Assembly: GCA_963995525.1 (NCBI GenBank)
Contig: OZ023205.1
Location: forward strand, 52,032,714-52,096,713
Source of the DNA: Escarpia spicata
Taxonomy: Eukaryota > Annelida > Polychaeta > Sabellida > Siboglinidae
Direction: 5' to 3'
DNA length: 64,000 bases
The position numbers and the translations under genes are program-made. Positions 11,304 to 26,466 of this stretch are shown here, in pieces; positions within the stretch are counted from its first letter, which is position 1; every line of letters begins with the position of its first letter. Under the pieces are notes generated by a model that saw nothing but the letters and a program-made list of their open reading frames with translations, was not told the DNA's origin and searched no databases.

Positions 11304-14300
11304 CTAAGTCCAGGGGTGGCGGGCTACTGGCGTGGTCATAACGGTCACTGCGAGTAGATAACGTCCAGCTTAAGGGGAAACAAACGGCAATTGTGTGGGC
11401 CAATGTATGCCTATAGAGTTAATACAGTCTAACCATACGAAACTACAATTAACAATCTCACATTTACTAAGAATTTAGTTTCAAAGTGGGTGAAAGTAAT
11501 GAAATCTTACAGTTTCCGAAGGCCGACATATTGAGATGTGCCCCCGATGCTTCACCATTAGACGACTAGAACGTCTTTGACTATGATGCTGCAGTGACAT
11601 GTCGAATGCCCATGTTTCCTCGATATGGCTACAATTAGGTTATCGATGCATTTAGACGACCATAGGTTTACTATTATTATGTAATGTTCTCAGTTTGGCG
11701 AAATGGGAAGAGAAATTGGAAACGTGAGTTGTCTATCACAATGATGCTGCCCGTGCAAGTTAAATTATGTGTCCCCTGTTACTGTTAGGGCTGGTTCGTT
11801 AGATACCTATACTTAATTACAATATTCCAGCAACTGTATCTGAGATTTAAAATGACCATGTGCAGTACTTGATCGAATGTACTTGACAAAATATCAAATG
11901 AAATTTCAGGTACACATTTCAAGTACGGAACATTTAAAAACTGTACAATATCTTCATGTTGCATTTACTTTTTTTATAACTAGCTATATTTACTGTGGCT
12001 GCAGTATAGCAGCAATTACTGAATAGACGAGGGGCCTTGCCTACCCACTACTATTATACTCTCGACCGGAAAATATCTTCCAGCTCAAAATTGGTATAAC
12101 TGAAATCTTGTGTTCTAATGCTCTTCCCCTATTTTAATACACTACCCGATCTCGCACCGATTCATGTGACACATGAACGATTTACAGTGCAGATAGGACG
12201 CATGTTTTTTGATGCAGGTGTCTGAAGAGATTTGGATATGGCTGGCAGTGTTTCCCCTGGTATATGACAAGCGAGGCAAGCCGCTTCGCCATTTTTCTAT
12301 GCCACCTTGTCCAAAATACAAAAAAATGCTGCCTCGTAGCTATTTTGTGCGCCCTTTTTTGTTATTTTGCGATATATTCAGCATCGGCCAGCGGCGCAAA
12401 ATCACACCACAAAGTCACTTATATTCGTGCAAAATCGCACATTTGTAGCAACATCATTTAGTCATCGTAATGTTGCTCAGAGCCGGTTAGGATTTACCTC
12501 TTGGAATTAACTCTATTGGACAACATGAATGACATCACTTGTCAGTTGTCTAATCACGGAATATTCCTGTGGGATCCCCAATTTCTCCAATGGTGACACC
12601 TTCTGATGTTTCGACATACTAGAAATCTAGACATTCATGTAAGATGAAGCCCAAACGGTAACTGCGTTTGGGAGACATGTGGAACTCGGAGAAAAAGCAA
12701 AGAAAACGGTAGCTGAACTAAGGTGTCTTTTGCACTCAATTTTACTATTATAGTATGCGCCCACAATAAATCAGAATGCTGGCGTGGCTGATGTTGAATT
12801 TCTGGTTTATGACAGTGGTGGGAGTAAATCCGTGCAGGCTAATGACACTACGTCACTAGTTGGCATTTGTCTTGAATCTGGACCCATTTGAAAACCAAAT
12901 AAAAAAACGTGCATCCTACTCACTAGTTGGCACTTGTATCAAATCTGGACCGTTTTGAAGCCCAAATAGCAAACCGGTTTGCATTAGTTTGAGCCGCAGC
13001 AGTCGTGCGCATAAAATGAGCAATATAGTAGCGTATGCTGATACAAACCACAAAAGGGCGCTATGATGCAATATTCTTAAACTAGAATAAGATATGCCTA
13101 GGATAATGTTGAATGATGGAACTAAATCACTGAGGTATGAAAGTTAGGCAAAACTCAAGTTATAATGGTGAAATCAAGGTGGGTCCGGATTCGACACAAG
13201 TCACAAGTGCCCACTACTAGTCTATTCAACTAATGTTTTATGCCGTTTTTAGCAAAATAAGGAATGTGATTCGTAAGATGTCTTTGTGCTAAATATATAT
13301 TACATATTCCAACAAAGTTGTGCAAACAAACTTTTGGGAAAATTTATTTCAGTGAAGTACTTACGAATATAAACCACCACCAAAGTTCATATCTCAAAAA
13401 GACGCTTATTGCCCAAAACCGTGTATACTAACAGATTATAAATACCTTGGGCTAGACAATGATGTTTTTGCACAGAATGTGGATATACTTAACACCTTAC
13501 CCTGTTTTATAAAAAGGACACAATTTGAGATTAATAGAAACACACTTTTATGACATTCCAGAAATGACTGTTTAATTAACTGCATCGCATGCTAGCAACA
13601 AATAAAGTATAATCTTTGGAACAGAAGCCACCAATTTAACATGATAATATTATGATATGATAATCATAATAAGGTGATGATGGGGAAAAGAGTCTTCAGA
13701 TGATACCCCTGTCACTGATCTCTCTGTCAGCATGGTAACAAGGCCTAGGCTAGGAATAGGGCAAGAAAAACATCACCTCAACCAAGACAAGTACCAGTGG
13801 TCAAGTGGAAACCACACTTCAACCGAATACTAGTGGTCAAGTAGAAAACACACCTCAACACGATGAAGCAATCTTGATTACTGACTTTTAATTTTATCAA
13901 TCATGATTACTAGTAGTAATACTACATTTACTACTCTACGACTACGGACTAGTGACAGTGTAATAAACATGTTTACATGCTATCTTGTTAAATTATATCT
14001 TCCCTTCTGTATATTCTAGAGTAAAGTTTAAAACATACCTCAGAATGCACTATTTGAAGCTAGTTTTTAAAAATCTCTGAAGGGGCATACCCCCCAACAA
14101 AGCTTCACGCTTGGGTACAGGAATAGTTCGCCAGCTGGTGCTAACAACACACAGGCGCGCGCCCATCCCGACTCTTGCCTGGGGCAATGAAGAAGATTGT
14201 TCCAGTTTAACAGGTTATACAAACATTATTAACTCAAGCTAACATGTTTAATCTGAGTGCACATGTTTAGCGCAACGCTTTTGCACTGCGCAGAGTGAAC

Positions 14301-14361
14301 CGAACGGCTCAAAACTATCGACAAATGGGTCAAAACCTGTTGAATTCAGTGGCATCGCGAA
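11304..14361. other. Long region without a supported gene
   Basis: Probably a 5' intron or upstream DNA of the SH2-WW gene. At 12855-13225 weak inverted repeats (CTAGTTGGCATTTGT and its partner ending CACTACTAG) suggest an old MITE. At 13316-13400 there is a diverged copy of the repeat seen at 47535-47610. Nothing else was recognised. Confidence 0.4.
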
Positions 14362-14410
14362 CTTTACCCACCTAGTGAAAAGTTGTACGGGCCGCCATTT
14401 TCTCCGTTTT
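14362..14410. promoter_or_regulatory. Candidate bidirectional promoter with YY1-type motif
   Basis: Positions 14391-14401 read GCCGCCATTTT, i.e. AAAATGGCGGC on the minus strand, which matches the YY1 initiator-type motif usually found just downstream of animal start sites in the direction of transcription. About 11 bases further on the minus strand is a splice donor (CTAG|gtgggt, at 14372/14371). On the plus strand a donor lies at 14588. This fits divergent transcription of the SH2-WW gene (minus) and the cupredoxin gene (plus). It is inference from motif and position only. Confidence 0.35.
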
Positions 14411-14587
14411 AAAGTCATGTGATCAGGGTTTCCTCAACAACAGCGAGAACGAGGCCTAAACAACGTTGGCGGCTGCCTTCGCTGCAGACTAGCTTGAGAG
14501 TTTTCTCATTAATCACTTCACAGCTTTCATCGGGATCAGCGGCGTTAGGCGACGAAAAACCACACGCCATCGTTTTGTTATCGGCAG
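14402..14587 (+). other. Possible non-coding first exon of the cupredoxin-repeat gene
   Basis: A GC-richer stretch ends in a strong splice donor (tcggcag|gtgagt, GT at 14588). The next convincing plus-strand acceptor that leads to a coding start is at 32280, so this could be a 5'-UTR exon followed by a 17.7-kb intron. The exact transcription start is not visible. The link to the downstream gene is inference and needs RNA evidence; the donor could belong to another transcript. Confidence 0.4.
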
Positions 14588-15164
14588 GTGAGTAAATATA
14601 TACTTTTTTGTGAGCCGTTTCGCGATGTTTACTTATGTGGATTGACGATGTCAGTGCTCGAAGCAGGTGCCCGGTACTACAAGAATCACTCGGAATCGTC
14701 TTGACTTGTGTCGAAACGTTGAGTGATGCCTGATATCCGTGGCAACAAATGATTAGTATGAGTCGTCACGACCTCTGGTGCGAGGTTACCACTTTCAGAC
14801 ATCAATTACTCAATTAAAGTCAATAAAATGTTCATAATTTCCATGATAATATTAATAATAGACCTACAAATGTAATCAAGATCGACTTGTAGTTCACAGT
14901 CATAGTCTGGACAGACATAGTCAGTAGTCTGAGTAGACTGTGCACAGATTATATCTAGTAAGGAGAAAGACATTGACATAAGCATGGTCACAGACACAAG
15001 TGGGTTATCATAATTATAACTTATAGACATACATGTACTAATAGATAAACAATAATATTTCATATAAATTATCACAAAGCCAGCCCGTACCCACTGCGTC
15101 ATGGAATTCTTAGCTGAGGGGCGCTGAGAGCATCCATTCCAATTAATGGTTCAACATTCCCGAA

Positions 15165-15345
15165 CACAGACTTTCTAACATTTCTTTTTTAATATTTATA
15201 GCCACAGTAGTACCATGGAATAACCTAACCGCCCAATCAATTCAATCTCCCTCTCTAGATGCTTTTAAGCAATGCCTTACCAACACTGCCGCAAACAATG
15301 TCTTTAAGAGTGACCCCTGTTTGTTTTTAACTTGCACTTGCACAT
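15165..15345 (+). pseudogene. LINE RT 3' tail fragment
   Basis: The plus frame reads ATVVPWNNLTAQSIQSPSLD and AFKQCL, matching the 'WN.LP...V...SLD.FK..L' ending common to invertebrate non-LTR elements. It is short and truncated. Confidence 0.5.
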
Positions 15346-16324
15346 GATTTTATAAACAGTTACAACCAGCACTGCACACTTGCACACCTGGCGCAGGCAA
15401 CAATTACCACACCATCCACGAAGGCCTACTTATAGGTGGTCATTCATATAATGTCACATGTCATTATATAGTGGAGCACGTATACATCTTTTGATATGAA
15501 TACTGGGAATATACACAAACAAATATAATTTTACACATTTTAACAGTTGTGTATTCAAAGGTTTCAATTCATTTTCTACTGTTGTTAGGCAGTTGACTCT
15601 TGATTCCCAGCAGGAGGAGACATTGTCGTACTTTGGAGTCACTTGTGGAGTGTGGTGGTAGCAGTTAGATCACAAAGTACTCAGAAAACCGTTCAGTTGC
15701 TTGAGAGGGCCAATGTTTGAGACCACCTAGCTACAGTGATTTTGAAACCTGGTCTATTTAATTCATACCACTTTCACTACAGGTTTCTTTTGGAACATAT
15801 ACCCCAAAAGCTGTCAGTCCATTCTATCTATTCCAGAGGAAGTAAGGTATCCCTCGGGTGGAATGGAATGACCTGTCATGTCCAGTCTCACAGAGCAAAT
15901 GGATTTGATCTTCAAAAATTCATACAGGCACTGAAGTTGGTGGAGCAGTGTGATATATGAGTACCTTGTCTAGAAAGAAACTAGCACTATATATTTAAGA
16001 CCACCCAATGTTGTAACAATTAATAACCGTTGTGGGTGTGTCCAATAATTTCTTTGATTCTCATGGAATTTTTTAGTATTTCCTGGATACAACAAATATA
16101 CAAATCCTATGAATTGATTGAGTTTAGAACATTTTGTCTGCCTACGCGATTAGCTGTATATCTGTAAAGATAGTAAAACATTGAATAACAATGTAACAAA
16201 ATCTTTTATATTTTAAATCAACTTACATATGCCAAAGTTCTGGAATGAAGACATGGACCAAGCTTGATGTATGTTTGATGTAAAATTCTAGCTCAATTTA
16301 AAAATTCAACGTTAGGGACTGTCC

Positions 16325-16690
16325 ATCCCTCACAGGCCCTTATAGCCAGAAAGAAATTTTTGCCAGTCTTGACTTAATCAAAAGTGTGCCTTTTAGTGCA
16401 TGGACGGCTTGTGTGGAAACCATTCACATCAATCACATTATTGGCCAGTTTAGTTTTTTCATTGCATTGACAAACCAGTATCATTTGAGACATTTATTTA
16501 ATTAATACTGATCCATTCAATTTGTTTCACTACTAGTTGTGCCAATGATAGTCATTAATGTGAGTCCCTAGAGTTGGAACTGTTAGTTAATCTAATGGCC
16601 AGCTGTCCCCCTCTAAATTCCACCAGTCTTATCAGTTGTAATTACCCATCTTGAAGACAAGCAGATGGGTCCCTGGCTAAGCCCCTCATC
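16325..16690 (+). repeat. Dispersed ~370-bp repeat, copy 1
   Basis: It aligns along its length with 45389-45760: shared TTTGCCAGTCTTGA-TTAAT, CAATGACAAACCAGTRTCATTTG, ATTTATTTAATTAATACTGATC, GTTAGTTAATCTA-TGGCCAGCTG and TTATCAGTTGTAATTACCCATC blocks. Class unknown. Confidence 0.65.
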
Positions 16691-17012
16691 CCTCATGCTG
16701 TGGATGACCAAGTTATGTGTTGTCCTGAACATATCATAATTGGGAACAAAAACTATCCACTGAGGATGTCATTTATTCTGGCAGTGACCCCCCTCAGTTA
16801 TATATAATGACCAGTCTGCTTGGCATAATGTTCTGAATGAATTTTCATAAGACAGTGAGATTCTGGCAAACTATCTAGATTAATGTGCTATCTATATGAA
16901 CATGTTGATTGCTAGAACAGATCTATGGAAATGTATGTATATGTTGCAAATTAAAACCACAAAAGTAAGACAATTAATCAGATGATGAGGAAATACAGTC
17001 ATGTATATACCA

Positions 17013-17829
17013 TTTACGCAATGCAACAAGACAACACCAGATATGGAAGAAATGTGGCCAGAATAACCTTCTGACATTTATTTAATATTCACCCGATAAT
17101 TGGATGAGTTGTTAGCTAAAACACAATACAATCAAATGTGGGCCATTTGAGGTCTTAAACATTGCCCCATTTATTTTATCTATACATTCTAAAAACAAGG
17201 CCCACATTATAGAATACCATACTTAAATTATGGTAATACACCAGAACTATTAAAAAGACGCCTCCCAGACATTTAGACGATTAAAACTACTAACTATTAC
17301 CACATCCTAGAGAGAGGTGGGGCCATTCCGCCTTCCGCCACACCGTTTATTAATCCTACTTTAATTACCGCCCTAAAAACCCTGCGTACACTTGAAGGAG
17401 GAAAAAGCTTTAAGGCAAAACCTCGTGTACCATTTAGAAACAGGGAAAAGCGTCAGCAAAGCTAAAATTAACACATGTGCGTGTTGTGAAAATCCCATAC
17501 ATACTTATAACTAGTCTTATGGCAGGAGGGGAGGGAGGTGGAGTCAAAACTGATACGATATTCGATAAACAACTGAACACGAGGAATTTCAAATGTGGCC
17601 GCTGCTGGAGGTGCAGTGGCCTTTTATGTCCTGAATGGTCGGACTAGGTTTTACTGTATCACTACGCTAAAGCGCGGGAAGGCCGGCACGCCTTCAGGCT
17701 ATTGGACTCTGACCTGGTCAAGGTACAGTGTCAGCTTGTTTACCTAGCCTGCAGGCTGGCTCTAGGACTTTAGTGTTGCCTTGGTTGCCTCGCGTAAAAC
17801 TTGTTATGCAATGTAATCGCATAAATCCC
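17013..17829 (+). repeat. ~800-bp dispersed repeat family, copy 1
   Basis: It begins TTTACGCAATGCAACAAG and ends ATGCAATGTAATCGCATAAA, weakly inverted ends. It is nearly identical to 35369-36069 and 62025-62876. It is followed directly by a second, 3'-truncated copy. No coding capacity; probably a non-autonomous DNA element. Confidence 0.75.
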
Positions 17830-18152
17830 TTTACGCAATGCAACAAGACAACACCAGATATGGAAGAAATGTGGCCAGAATAACCTTCTGACATTTATTT
17901 AATATTCACCCGATAATTGGATGAGTTGTTAGCTAAAACACAATACAATCAAATGTGGGCCATTTGAGGTCTTAAACATTGCCCCATTTATTTTATCTAT
18001 ACATTCTAAAAACAAGGCCCACATTATAGAATACCATACTTAAATTATGGTAATACACCAGAACTATTAAAAAGACGCCTCCCAGACATTTAGACGATTA
18101 AAACTACTAACTATTACCACATCCTAGAGAGAGGTGGGGCCATTCCGCCACA
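17830..18152 (+). repeat. ~800-bp dispersed repeat family, copy 2 (truncated, tandem)
   Basis: It repeats the first ~320 bases of the family from TTTACGCAATG, abutting the end of copy 1, and breaks off after CATTCCGCCACA. Confidence 0.75.
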
Positions 18153-18783
18153 AGGTCACCCGAACATGTGACCACCCCACCTCGTAACTTGAATTATATA
18201 CCATCTCTGCATTGCACAGGACACAGATAGGTGCACTAAATAATATATTTTTAGTTGTGTTTAATTTACTTTACTATGGACTTAATGTATATTGTTACGT
18301 ACATTGATGTCTGAAATAAATGCTTATTATTATTATTGTTATTGTAGTGATGGGTATAGCCAAATTCATGTTGGTATTAAAATGGGATCCTTGCTCTTTT
18401 CATAGTCTAAGCTTTAGGTAAAAAGTATTGTGAATAAATAACTCAGAACACTTTAATTAATTGGTCTCATCAAATTAAATATTGTTTTTCATTTCCCCAA
18501 CTTAGTACCACATGGTAGCGTGTATCAGTCTTAATCAAAGGCATCAAAGGATCAATTCTAGTTTGGACACAACAGTTTTGTTTGGTGTCTTCATAACAAC
18601 TTGGAGTGAATGATCTTTTCAATTAAGAAGGTGCCAGTATACTAATATAGAGCATAATTAATTGGCTTGTTTCCTACAGTCCACTATATATTCACCAACC
18701 TGTAGCACTTGGGGATGTAGGACCCTCTTTTCTTCTGCAGTATTTAACTGGGAAACTAAATTGAACAAAATAAAATAAACAGA

Positions 18784-18784
<1 letters not shown>

Positions 18785-18870
<86 letters not shown>
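18785..18870. repeat. (CA)n microsatellite
   Basis: About 43 uninterrupted CA units. The 3' flank is duplicated after the (CA)n at 19763-19862. Confidence 0.95.
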
Positions 18871-18872
<2 letters not shown>

Positions 18873-19639
18873 CTACTTTTCTTCCCTGATAAAAATTTAG
18901 AAAGTTTTCAGGGTGGTTATAAAGTGCAAACTTTGCTTGGTCTCTCTAGCATTACTCTTTAATTATAGTCCAGTCCTCGCATACCCTTGTAACAAATTGC
19001 ATTGCACTTTTATAAAATATATTTGAATCTGCAACGCAACAACTGGTGGCTTACCACTCTAATTGTTCATCTCACTAGCATTGCCTTTTTTGTAATTTCT
19101 CAATTTATGGCATGTTTGTAATAAATGTAATATTAAGTTACACATTTTCCACATAAAGACGTACTCGTACTAATTTTGTTATTGCTGTGAAACTGGCATT
19201 TTTTGCATACTTTGTTTCCCAACAGTAGTAGCAGTATATATATATATATATAGTTGTATATGTTGGGTTTGCTAGTTGGGTAGCCGCCCATGTCGAGTGT
19301 AAAGTACAACGTTTATCATGACATGCTTTGGGCATTTGGCTGCGTGCACCAACATCTATGGGCCTTTGGGACAAGTTCAGAAATACGAAGATGACCAAAT
19401 ATATCCACTTACATAAAATCTCATTTAAATAGTTCAGTATCTCTCCTTGAACCGAGAGATGTAGCATGCAAAAATGAATTAACAGGTTAACGTGTGTGTG
19501 TCTCATTAAATATTAATACTAATCTGTAGCTAGGTAGATGGTTACACCACTCCCCACCACACAGCGCATTTCTCTTGGTTTGTTTGTGATTACTATACAT
19601 TTTTGATAGCTTTTCAGGTGCATTGTCATAGCACCAACT

Positions 19640-20125
<486 letters not shown>

Positions 20126-20257
20126 ACCTGAAGTCTCCTGATGCATGGAAGAACATGGTGCTGTTTCCATGCCATCCAAGAATGATGCATGATTATGATT
20201 AATCATACTAAATCACAGCACATAAAACTGTTTAGCATATATATTGTTTGTCTGTGT

Positions 20258-20282
20258 CATCAACAATTGACAATTGTTGATG
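20258..20282. repeat. Perfect 12-bp palindrome
   Basis: CATCAACAATTG and its exact reverse complement are separated by one A. No function assigned. Confidence 0.8.
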
Positions 20283-21639
20283 ATGAAGGTATCTACTTTG
20301 ACCCATCATGTAACTCTTGTGTCATGTTGTTTTGTTCCATAACTCTAATTAAGTTGTGATGTATTTCTCATTATTTATACAAAATGTGAAATTACTATTA
20401 TGTATAGAGACTTTCACCTGTCTTATGTCAAGACAGCTACAACAGTGCAACAGATGTACATACAGGGTGTTGTCATTGTACATATGTTGACTGAAGCTTA
20501 TAGTTCACCTCATCTCTCTTGATTGCTGTCTCTGGTTTTGTATATATATATATATATATATGGCCTGTAAAGGACAGAGGGCTCACTTGTTGACGGTAGA
20601 CCACGACCATTTATTTATCTTCATGTACTGTTATCTCTTGGCACATCCTCCACAGCTTTCAGTTCCAAACATTCATGATGATGTCATGCTACATGGCATA
20701 TATGTCATACTGATTAAGCCATCTTGATAAGATAGGCAAAAGTCTCATACAGATGTACTGATCGTTTGATGTTTTGAATGAATTATTTTACTTTTAACAC
20801 ATCTCAGTACATAAACTGGCATAAAAAGATCGACTAGAAATTAATTATATGATATATGGATTATATATACATTTATTTACTTATTAGTATTATTGCTATA
20901 TAATTTTTGTACTGTATTAATGTTTTAATAATTCTTATTACTAACATCTAATATATTGATTTACACTATTTTATTGCAGTATTTATTTTAAATTATTCTT
21001 AGTATTAATAGCATTTTTTATACCATATTATTATTTAAAAAAATTAAATCATACACTATTTTGTGTATTTTAATATGTTGTAAATGTCATGAACAAATAT
21101 GGATCTGGCGCTATATCAAATTTAATATATTGTTATATTATGTATATGGCAATAACAAATTTTATCAATTAAAATTAATTATCATGAAGAACGATCAGAA
21201 ATAAGTTGTCATCAAACACCATCTGTCACACTCTGATCAAATAATTAGACATCACAAGCACCGAGCGTGTCCTCTTGCAAACAATTGATTCCGTTAATCT
21301 CGTCGCCTGTAATTGTGCTTAATAATTGATAGGACCTTGAAATGCAAACAAGCCTTGTACGAATTGTTCACAGTCCGTCGAATAGTATTGGCAATGTTGG
21401 ATTATTACTGCCCTGTCTCGTGTAATTTTAGCTTCAGATTACCTCTCAGTAACAGGTAAGCTGTTTTATATAATATGCACATATTACAATGGCTTTCATA
21501 GACGTTTCTGTTCAGTGAATTATCCAGTCTCAATGTATATTGAGTGGTAAACAGGATGGTGTATCGTTAAAACGAATTGGTTCAGTAACCTCCTAATCGA
21601 CCCATGCTCTACTTATGCCATAGTAGACATTTCAACACG

Positions 21640-22340
<701 letters not shown>

Positions 22341-22589
22341 TGTGTAGTGAGATGTGGGGGTGGGGGGTTGGCCTCTACTATGCACAGGATGTCTCTTTGT
22401 GATGATGACTGCTCCACCTCTAATCTTACTTGTCATTTAGTTATTTATTCTGACAAGCATGGCTGCTTTAGCACATAAGCTACATTTCATCAGTTGATAT
22501 GTGATGTAAAATTATCCATGTTAATGCAATTATTAAATAATCTTAATTAACAACTTTTGTGTGATTCATAGCAAACAAGCTTAGGGTGT

Positions 22590-22715
22590 AAATATATATG
22601 TATATATATATATATACATATATTATATAGTATATATACAATATAATATATATTATATATATGTATATTTAAATAATATATCCCATTATATATATTGTAT
22701 TGTATATATATCACC
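22590..22715. repeat. (TA)n-rich palindromic tract
   Basis: Alternating TATA runs with several self-complementary segments. The tract is prone to cruciforms and carries no coding content. Confidence 0.8.
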
Positions 22716-23600
22716 AATCTATAACACATTTTTTCAAACAGTGTTCAAACCATGAACTATTTTTCTTGTTTATTCTGAAGTGCAGTGCCTTACTGCGTTG
22801 AGCATCATATTTGTGCAGTCTATTAACACAGCCTCTGCCCATGTGGCTATAGCTTTGACAAATCCAGATCCATCATTCGCCCATTGTGTGCATTTCATGT
22901 TTCTATATGCATGGTGCCAGAGGCCAAACCTTGCATCAACTGCCTATTTGTTCTGGGCTAAAAGACGGGACCGGTTTCTTTTATCGACTGGAGAGTTGAG
23001 TTTCAGTTGTCAGCTCAACCTAAATGTTTGCAGACATATGAGTCAGACTTAAATACAAGGTTCACTGATGTATTGCTCATACATTTTTCATGTCTGGGGC
23101 TGTGCCAGCAAACAAGCCAGGTACTTTAATCAATATATGTTTTTGTCAGTTCTCGCTGGTTTATGGAGTGGCAGATTTATGTCATATACAGGGAGATGTC
23201 GTACTAGATGATAGTGTGATTTGGAACCACAGAGGTTGAATACTACATGTATGAACATAAAAAATGTGCATAACATTTTAAAAACAATAAAATGATACAG
23301 CATTAAAATGTATATAAATTAATCTTAGTGATATATACAAGAACATGTAGTTCCAATTTCATTTTAAACAGTGTATGTTTATATAAATATGTAACTACCA
23401 CTAAGTTATTTACAATAAATGTATTTGTTTTAACTGGATTTAGGCATGTAGTACTTAATTAAGCGATACGTTGGTACATAAGTCATGAACTGAAGTAGCC
23501 AGCAGTATGTATAAACTAATGAAGGTAGATTTGGGGGGGGACACAATGTCAGATATAAATATATTAAGAAGACAAACACTCGTACAGCTCATAATCCATA

Positions 23601-23799
23601 TTTACGCAATGCAACAAGATAACACCAGATATGGGAGAAATGTGGCCAAAATAACCTTCTGACATTTATTTATTATTCACTCGATAATTGGATGAGTTAT
23701 TAGCTAAAACACAATACAATTAAATGTGGACCATTTGAGGTCTTAAACATTGCCCCATTTATTTTACCTATACATTCTAAAAACAAGGCCCACGTTATA
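23601..23799 (+). repeat. ~800-bp dispersed repeat family, copy 3 (5' part only)
   Basis: It starts TTTACGCAATGCAACAAG and runs to AAGGCCCACGTTATA. It is more diverged than the other copies. Confidence 0.7.
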
Positions 23800-24799
23800 T
23801 ACCCGGTGTTTTAAATGCCATTTAGAGGCACAACACCTTTACATGTGTATTACACAGATTGTGATAAAACTACATTAATTTTGTTTTAATTAACATGCAT
23901 TTGGCAGACAAGAATGCCTCATAAGGGCTAACGTTATGGTCCAATTGCTTCTTGCAAATCGTCCATGAATACCCGGTAGATATATTAATTAAACACACAT
24001 CATACCATAGACTTTTGTAGATAATTTATTTAGTTTTACCTGTGTGTGTATTATCTTTGCTTCAACTGATCTCCAGAATTCACACTTATTAAGTGCAAGA
24101 AAACAAGACAATGGTCTATGTATATTGATCCTATAACCAACTGCTTCACTCCAGCACTGGTCGTCACACATGGCCGATTGCCATAGTCGTGCGTGGCCGA
24201 GCACCATTCCTGCACACTTGAGATTCCTTTTGCAGGTGAACTTAATTAGTGGAATGGCTAATAGTGTTGGTTGTTTGCCTGTTGCCTTGCCAATGAAATG
24301 GCTATGGGAGACTGTCACTGTTTGCACCTTGTATTGGATATTGTGTGTGCCAGTGGGCGGTACCATTTGCAGTATGGGATCTACAAATGTAGTAGACTAA
24401 TGGGCTCCTGGCTCAACAGGCACAGCAGTGTTTACACTGGTTCAATACCCAGCTAAATGAGCCACCTTTGTAAACATACAATGAAATTAGGCTGTGTTTT
24501 CACAGTCAATTTGACTTGGCAATTGAGTATTATTTGTATGGAGTTTAACATAAGATTTTGCTGAACATATTCATTGCTTTGCAGCGGTCGACATTTTGGT
24601 GGCAAAAACATTTGGATAGTTTTATGTGGCAAGTGAATGTCTGATGCCATAGTAACTACCTATATATTATGTAGGGAACAAAATATTAAATAATTCTAGC
24701 TAGTTGTGTGACGACCACCAACATTGTCATATGATACCAGAGAAAAGTTAATTTTTATACTGAGTAAGTATTTTCTCTGTAAATTAACTTTCTTCAATA

Positions 24800-26466
24800 G
24801 CGTATGCACCAACTGCAGACAAATCTGATGAAGAGCATGAGACATTTTATAATGATCTTGAATTGGCAAAATCACATTGCAAATCACAGGAGATTGTAAT
24901 AGTTATGGGAGACTTTAATGCTAAAGTTGGTGGGTAAAGATGCGAAGACATAGTTGGACCACATGGATGACTGAGATATTCTAAAGTTGATGGACGAAAG
25001 GAAGAAAATTAAGCAAAATCATGATGCATATGTAGCAATGAACTAGGATATAACGGCCATATGTAATCTAGAGAAAGAGAAGTGGCTTAATGAACAATGC
25101 AAAGAAATTGAACAGAAGCATAAGCACGACACAAAATCCATGCATGTTAGAATAAGAGAAATCACAAGGAAAAGAACATGCGCAGCTACAGGCTGCCTGA
25201 AATCTAAAGAAGGACACTTAATAATGGTCAAAGACAAAATACTCGAGAGATGGTCAGAATATATTGGTGAACTGTACGATGATGAAAGGGTTGAAAAACC
25301 ATCAATTAAGAAGAACTTTGATGGTCCTCCTATATTGAAGGATGAGGTTCGTAAAGCCATCAGATCAATAAAAAGGGAAAAGCTGCTGGACCAGATAATA
25401 TTACCATTGAAACGATTGAGTGTTTAGATGAATTTGGTATTAATATAGTAACAGACTTCTTGAACAAAATATATGACAGCGGAAGAATCCCAACTGATTT
25501 ATCAAGATCCATTTTTGTAGCATTACCAAAGAAACCAGGCGCAATTGAATGTGAATTTCAAGAAATAAAACATGGTGTAAGACAAGGGTGTGTCCTATCA
25601 CCTGATCTCTTTTCACTATACAGTGAGATCATCTTACGTACATTACAAGATATGCCAGGTATTCAAGTAGGGGGATACAACATGAATCATTTACGATATG
25701 CAGACGACACAGTACTGATTGCTGATAACGAAATAGATCTACAACAGATGCTAGATACAGTAATAAGGGAAAGTGAGAAAAAAGGTTTGTCTCTGAACAA
25801 AAAGAAAACAGAAACCATGGTCATCTCAAAGAAAAATTACACTCCAACATGCAACATGGTAGCATATAGCACTGTTTTGAAGCAAGTCCGAATGTTTAAC
25901 TAGTTGGGATCACTAATAACATCCGACGGTCGATGCAACGATGAGATCAAGAGACGAATTGCACAAGCAAAAACAGCTTTTCACAACATGAAAAACAAAC
26001 AAAAATATATTAATTGAAGTGAGAAAACATGTACTGCAATGCTACATAGAGTCCATATTGCTATATGGATGTGAATCCTGGACAATAACCAAAAGTTCAC
26101 AAAAAACCATAGAAGCCACTGAAATGTGGTTCTTAAGAAGAATGCTGCGAGTGCCATGGACTGCAAAACAAAGCAATGAAGTCATCCTAGGGACAGCCAA
26201 ATGAAAAAGGAACATCATCAACAAAGTTAGAACACAACAAGCACTATTTATAGGCCATGTCATGAGAAAGAAAAAATTAGAACATGTAATAACAACAGGA
26301 AAGATAGAAGGAAAAAGATCCAGAGGACGACGGAGAATAACAATAATAGATACCTTGGGGGTAGTCTCTCAACATGGTGTGGAAGGTGCACAACAGGACT
26401 GCTACAAACGACCGTGCAGTTTGGAGGGCTATGATTGCCAACGCCTGTGACAGACGTGGCACATAG
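24800..26466 (+). pseudogene. Non-LTR retrotransposon (endonuclease + reverse transcriptase), decayed
   Basis: From 24800 the frame reads AYAPTADKSDEEHETFYNDL and VIVMGDFNAKVGG, the end of an AP-type endonuclease. The RT follows from 25140: IYDSGRIPTDLSRSIFVALP, KHGVRQGCVLSPDLFSLYSE, and NHLRYADDTVLIADNE with the catalytic YADD. The C-terminal tail (GHVMRKKKLEHV, GKRSRGRRR, WRAMIANACDRRGT) ends at a TAG at 26464-26466. Stops and frameshifts break it, and the RT lacks the stretch that normally separates the palm motifs near 25555 (ALPKKPGAIECEFQEIKHGV). The tail is of the RTE/I type; clade uncertain. Confidence 0.85.

Noticed and set aside
24386..24470. tRNA-like A and B boxes (TGGCTCAACAGG, GGTTCAATACCC)
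   Set aside because: I could not fold acceptor or anticodon stems; at best an old SINE scrap.
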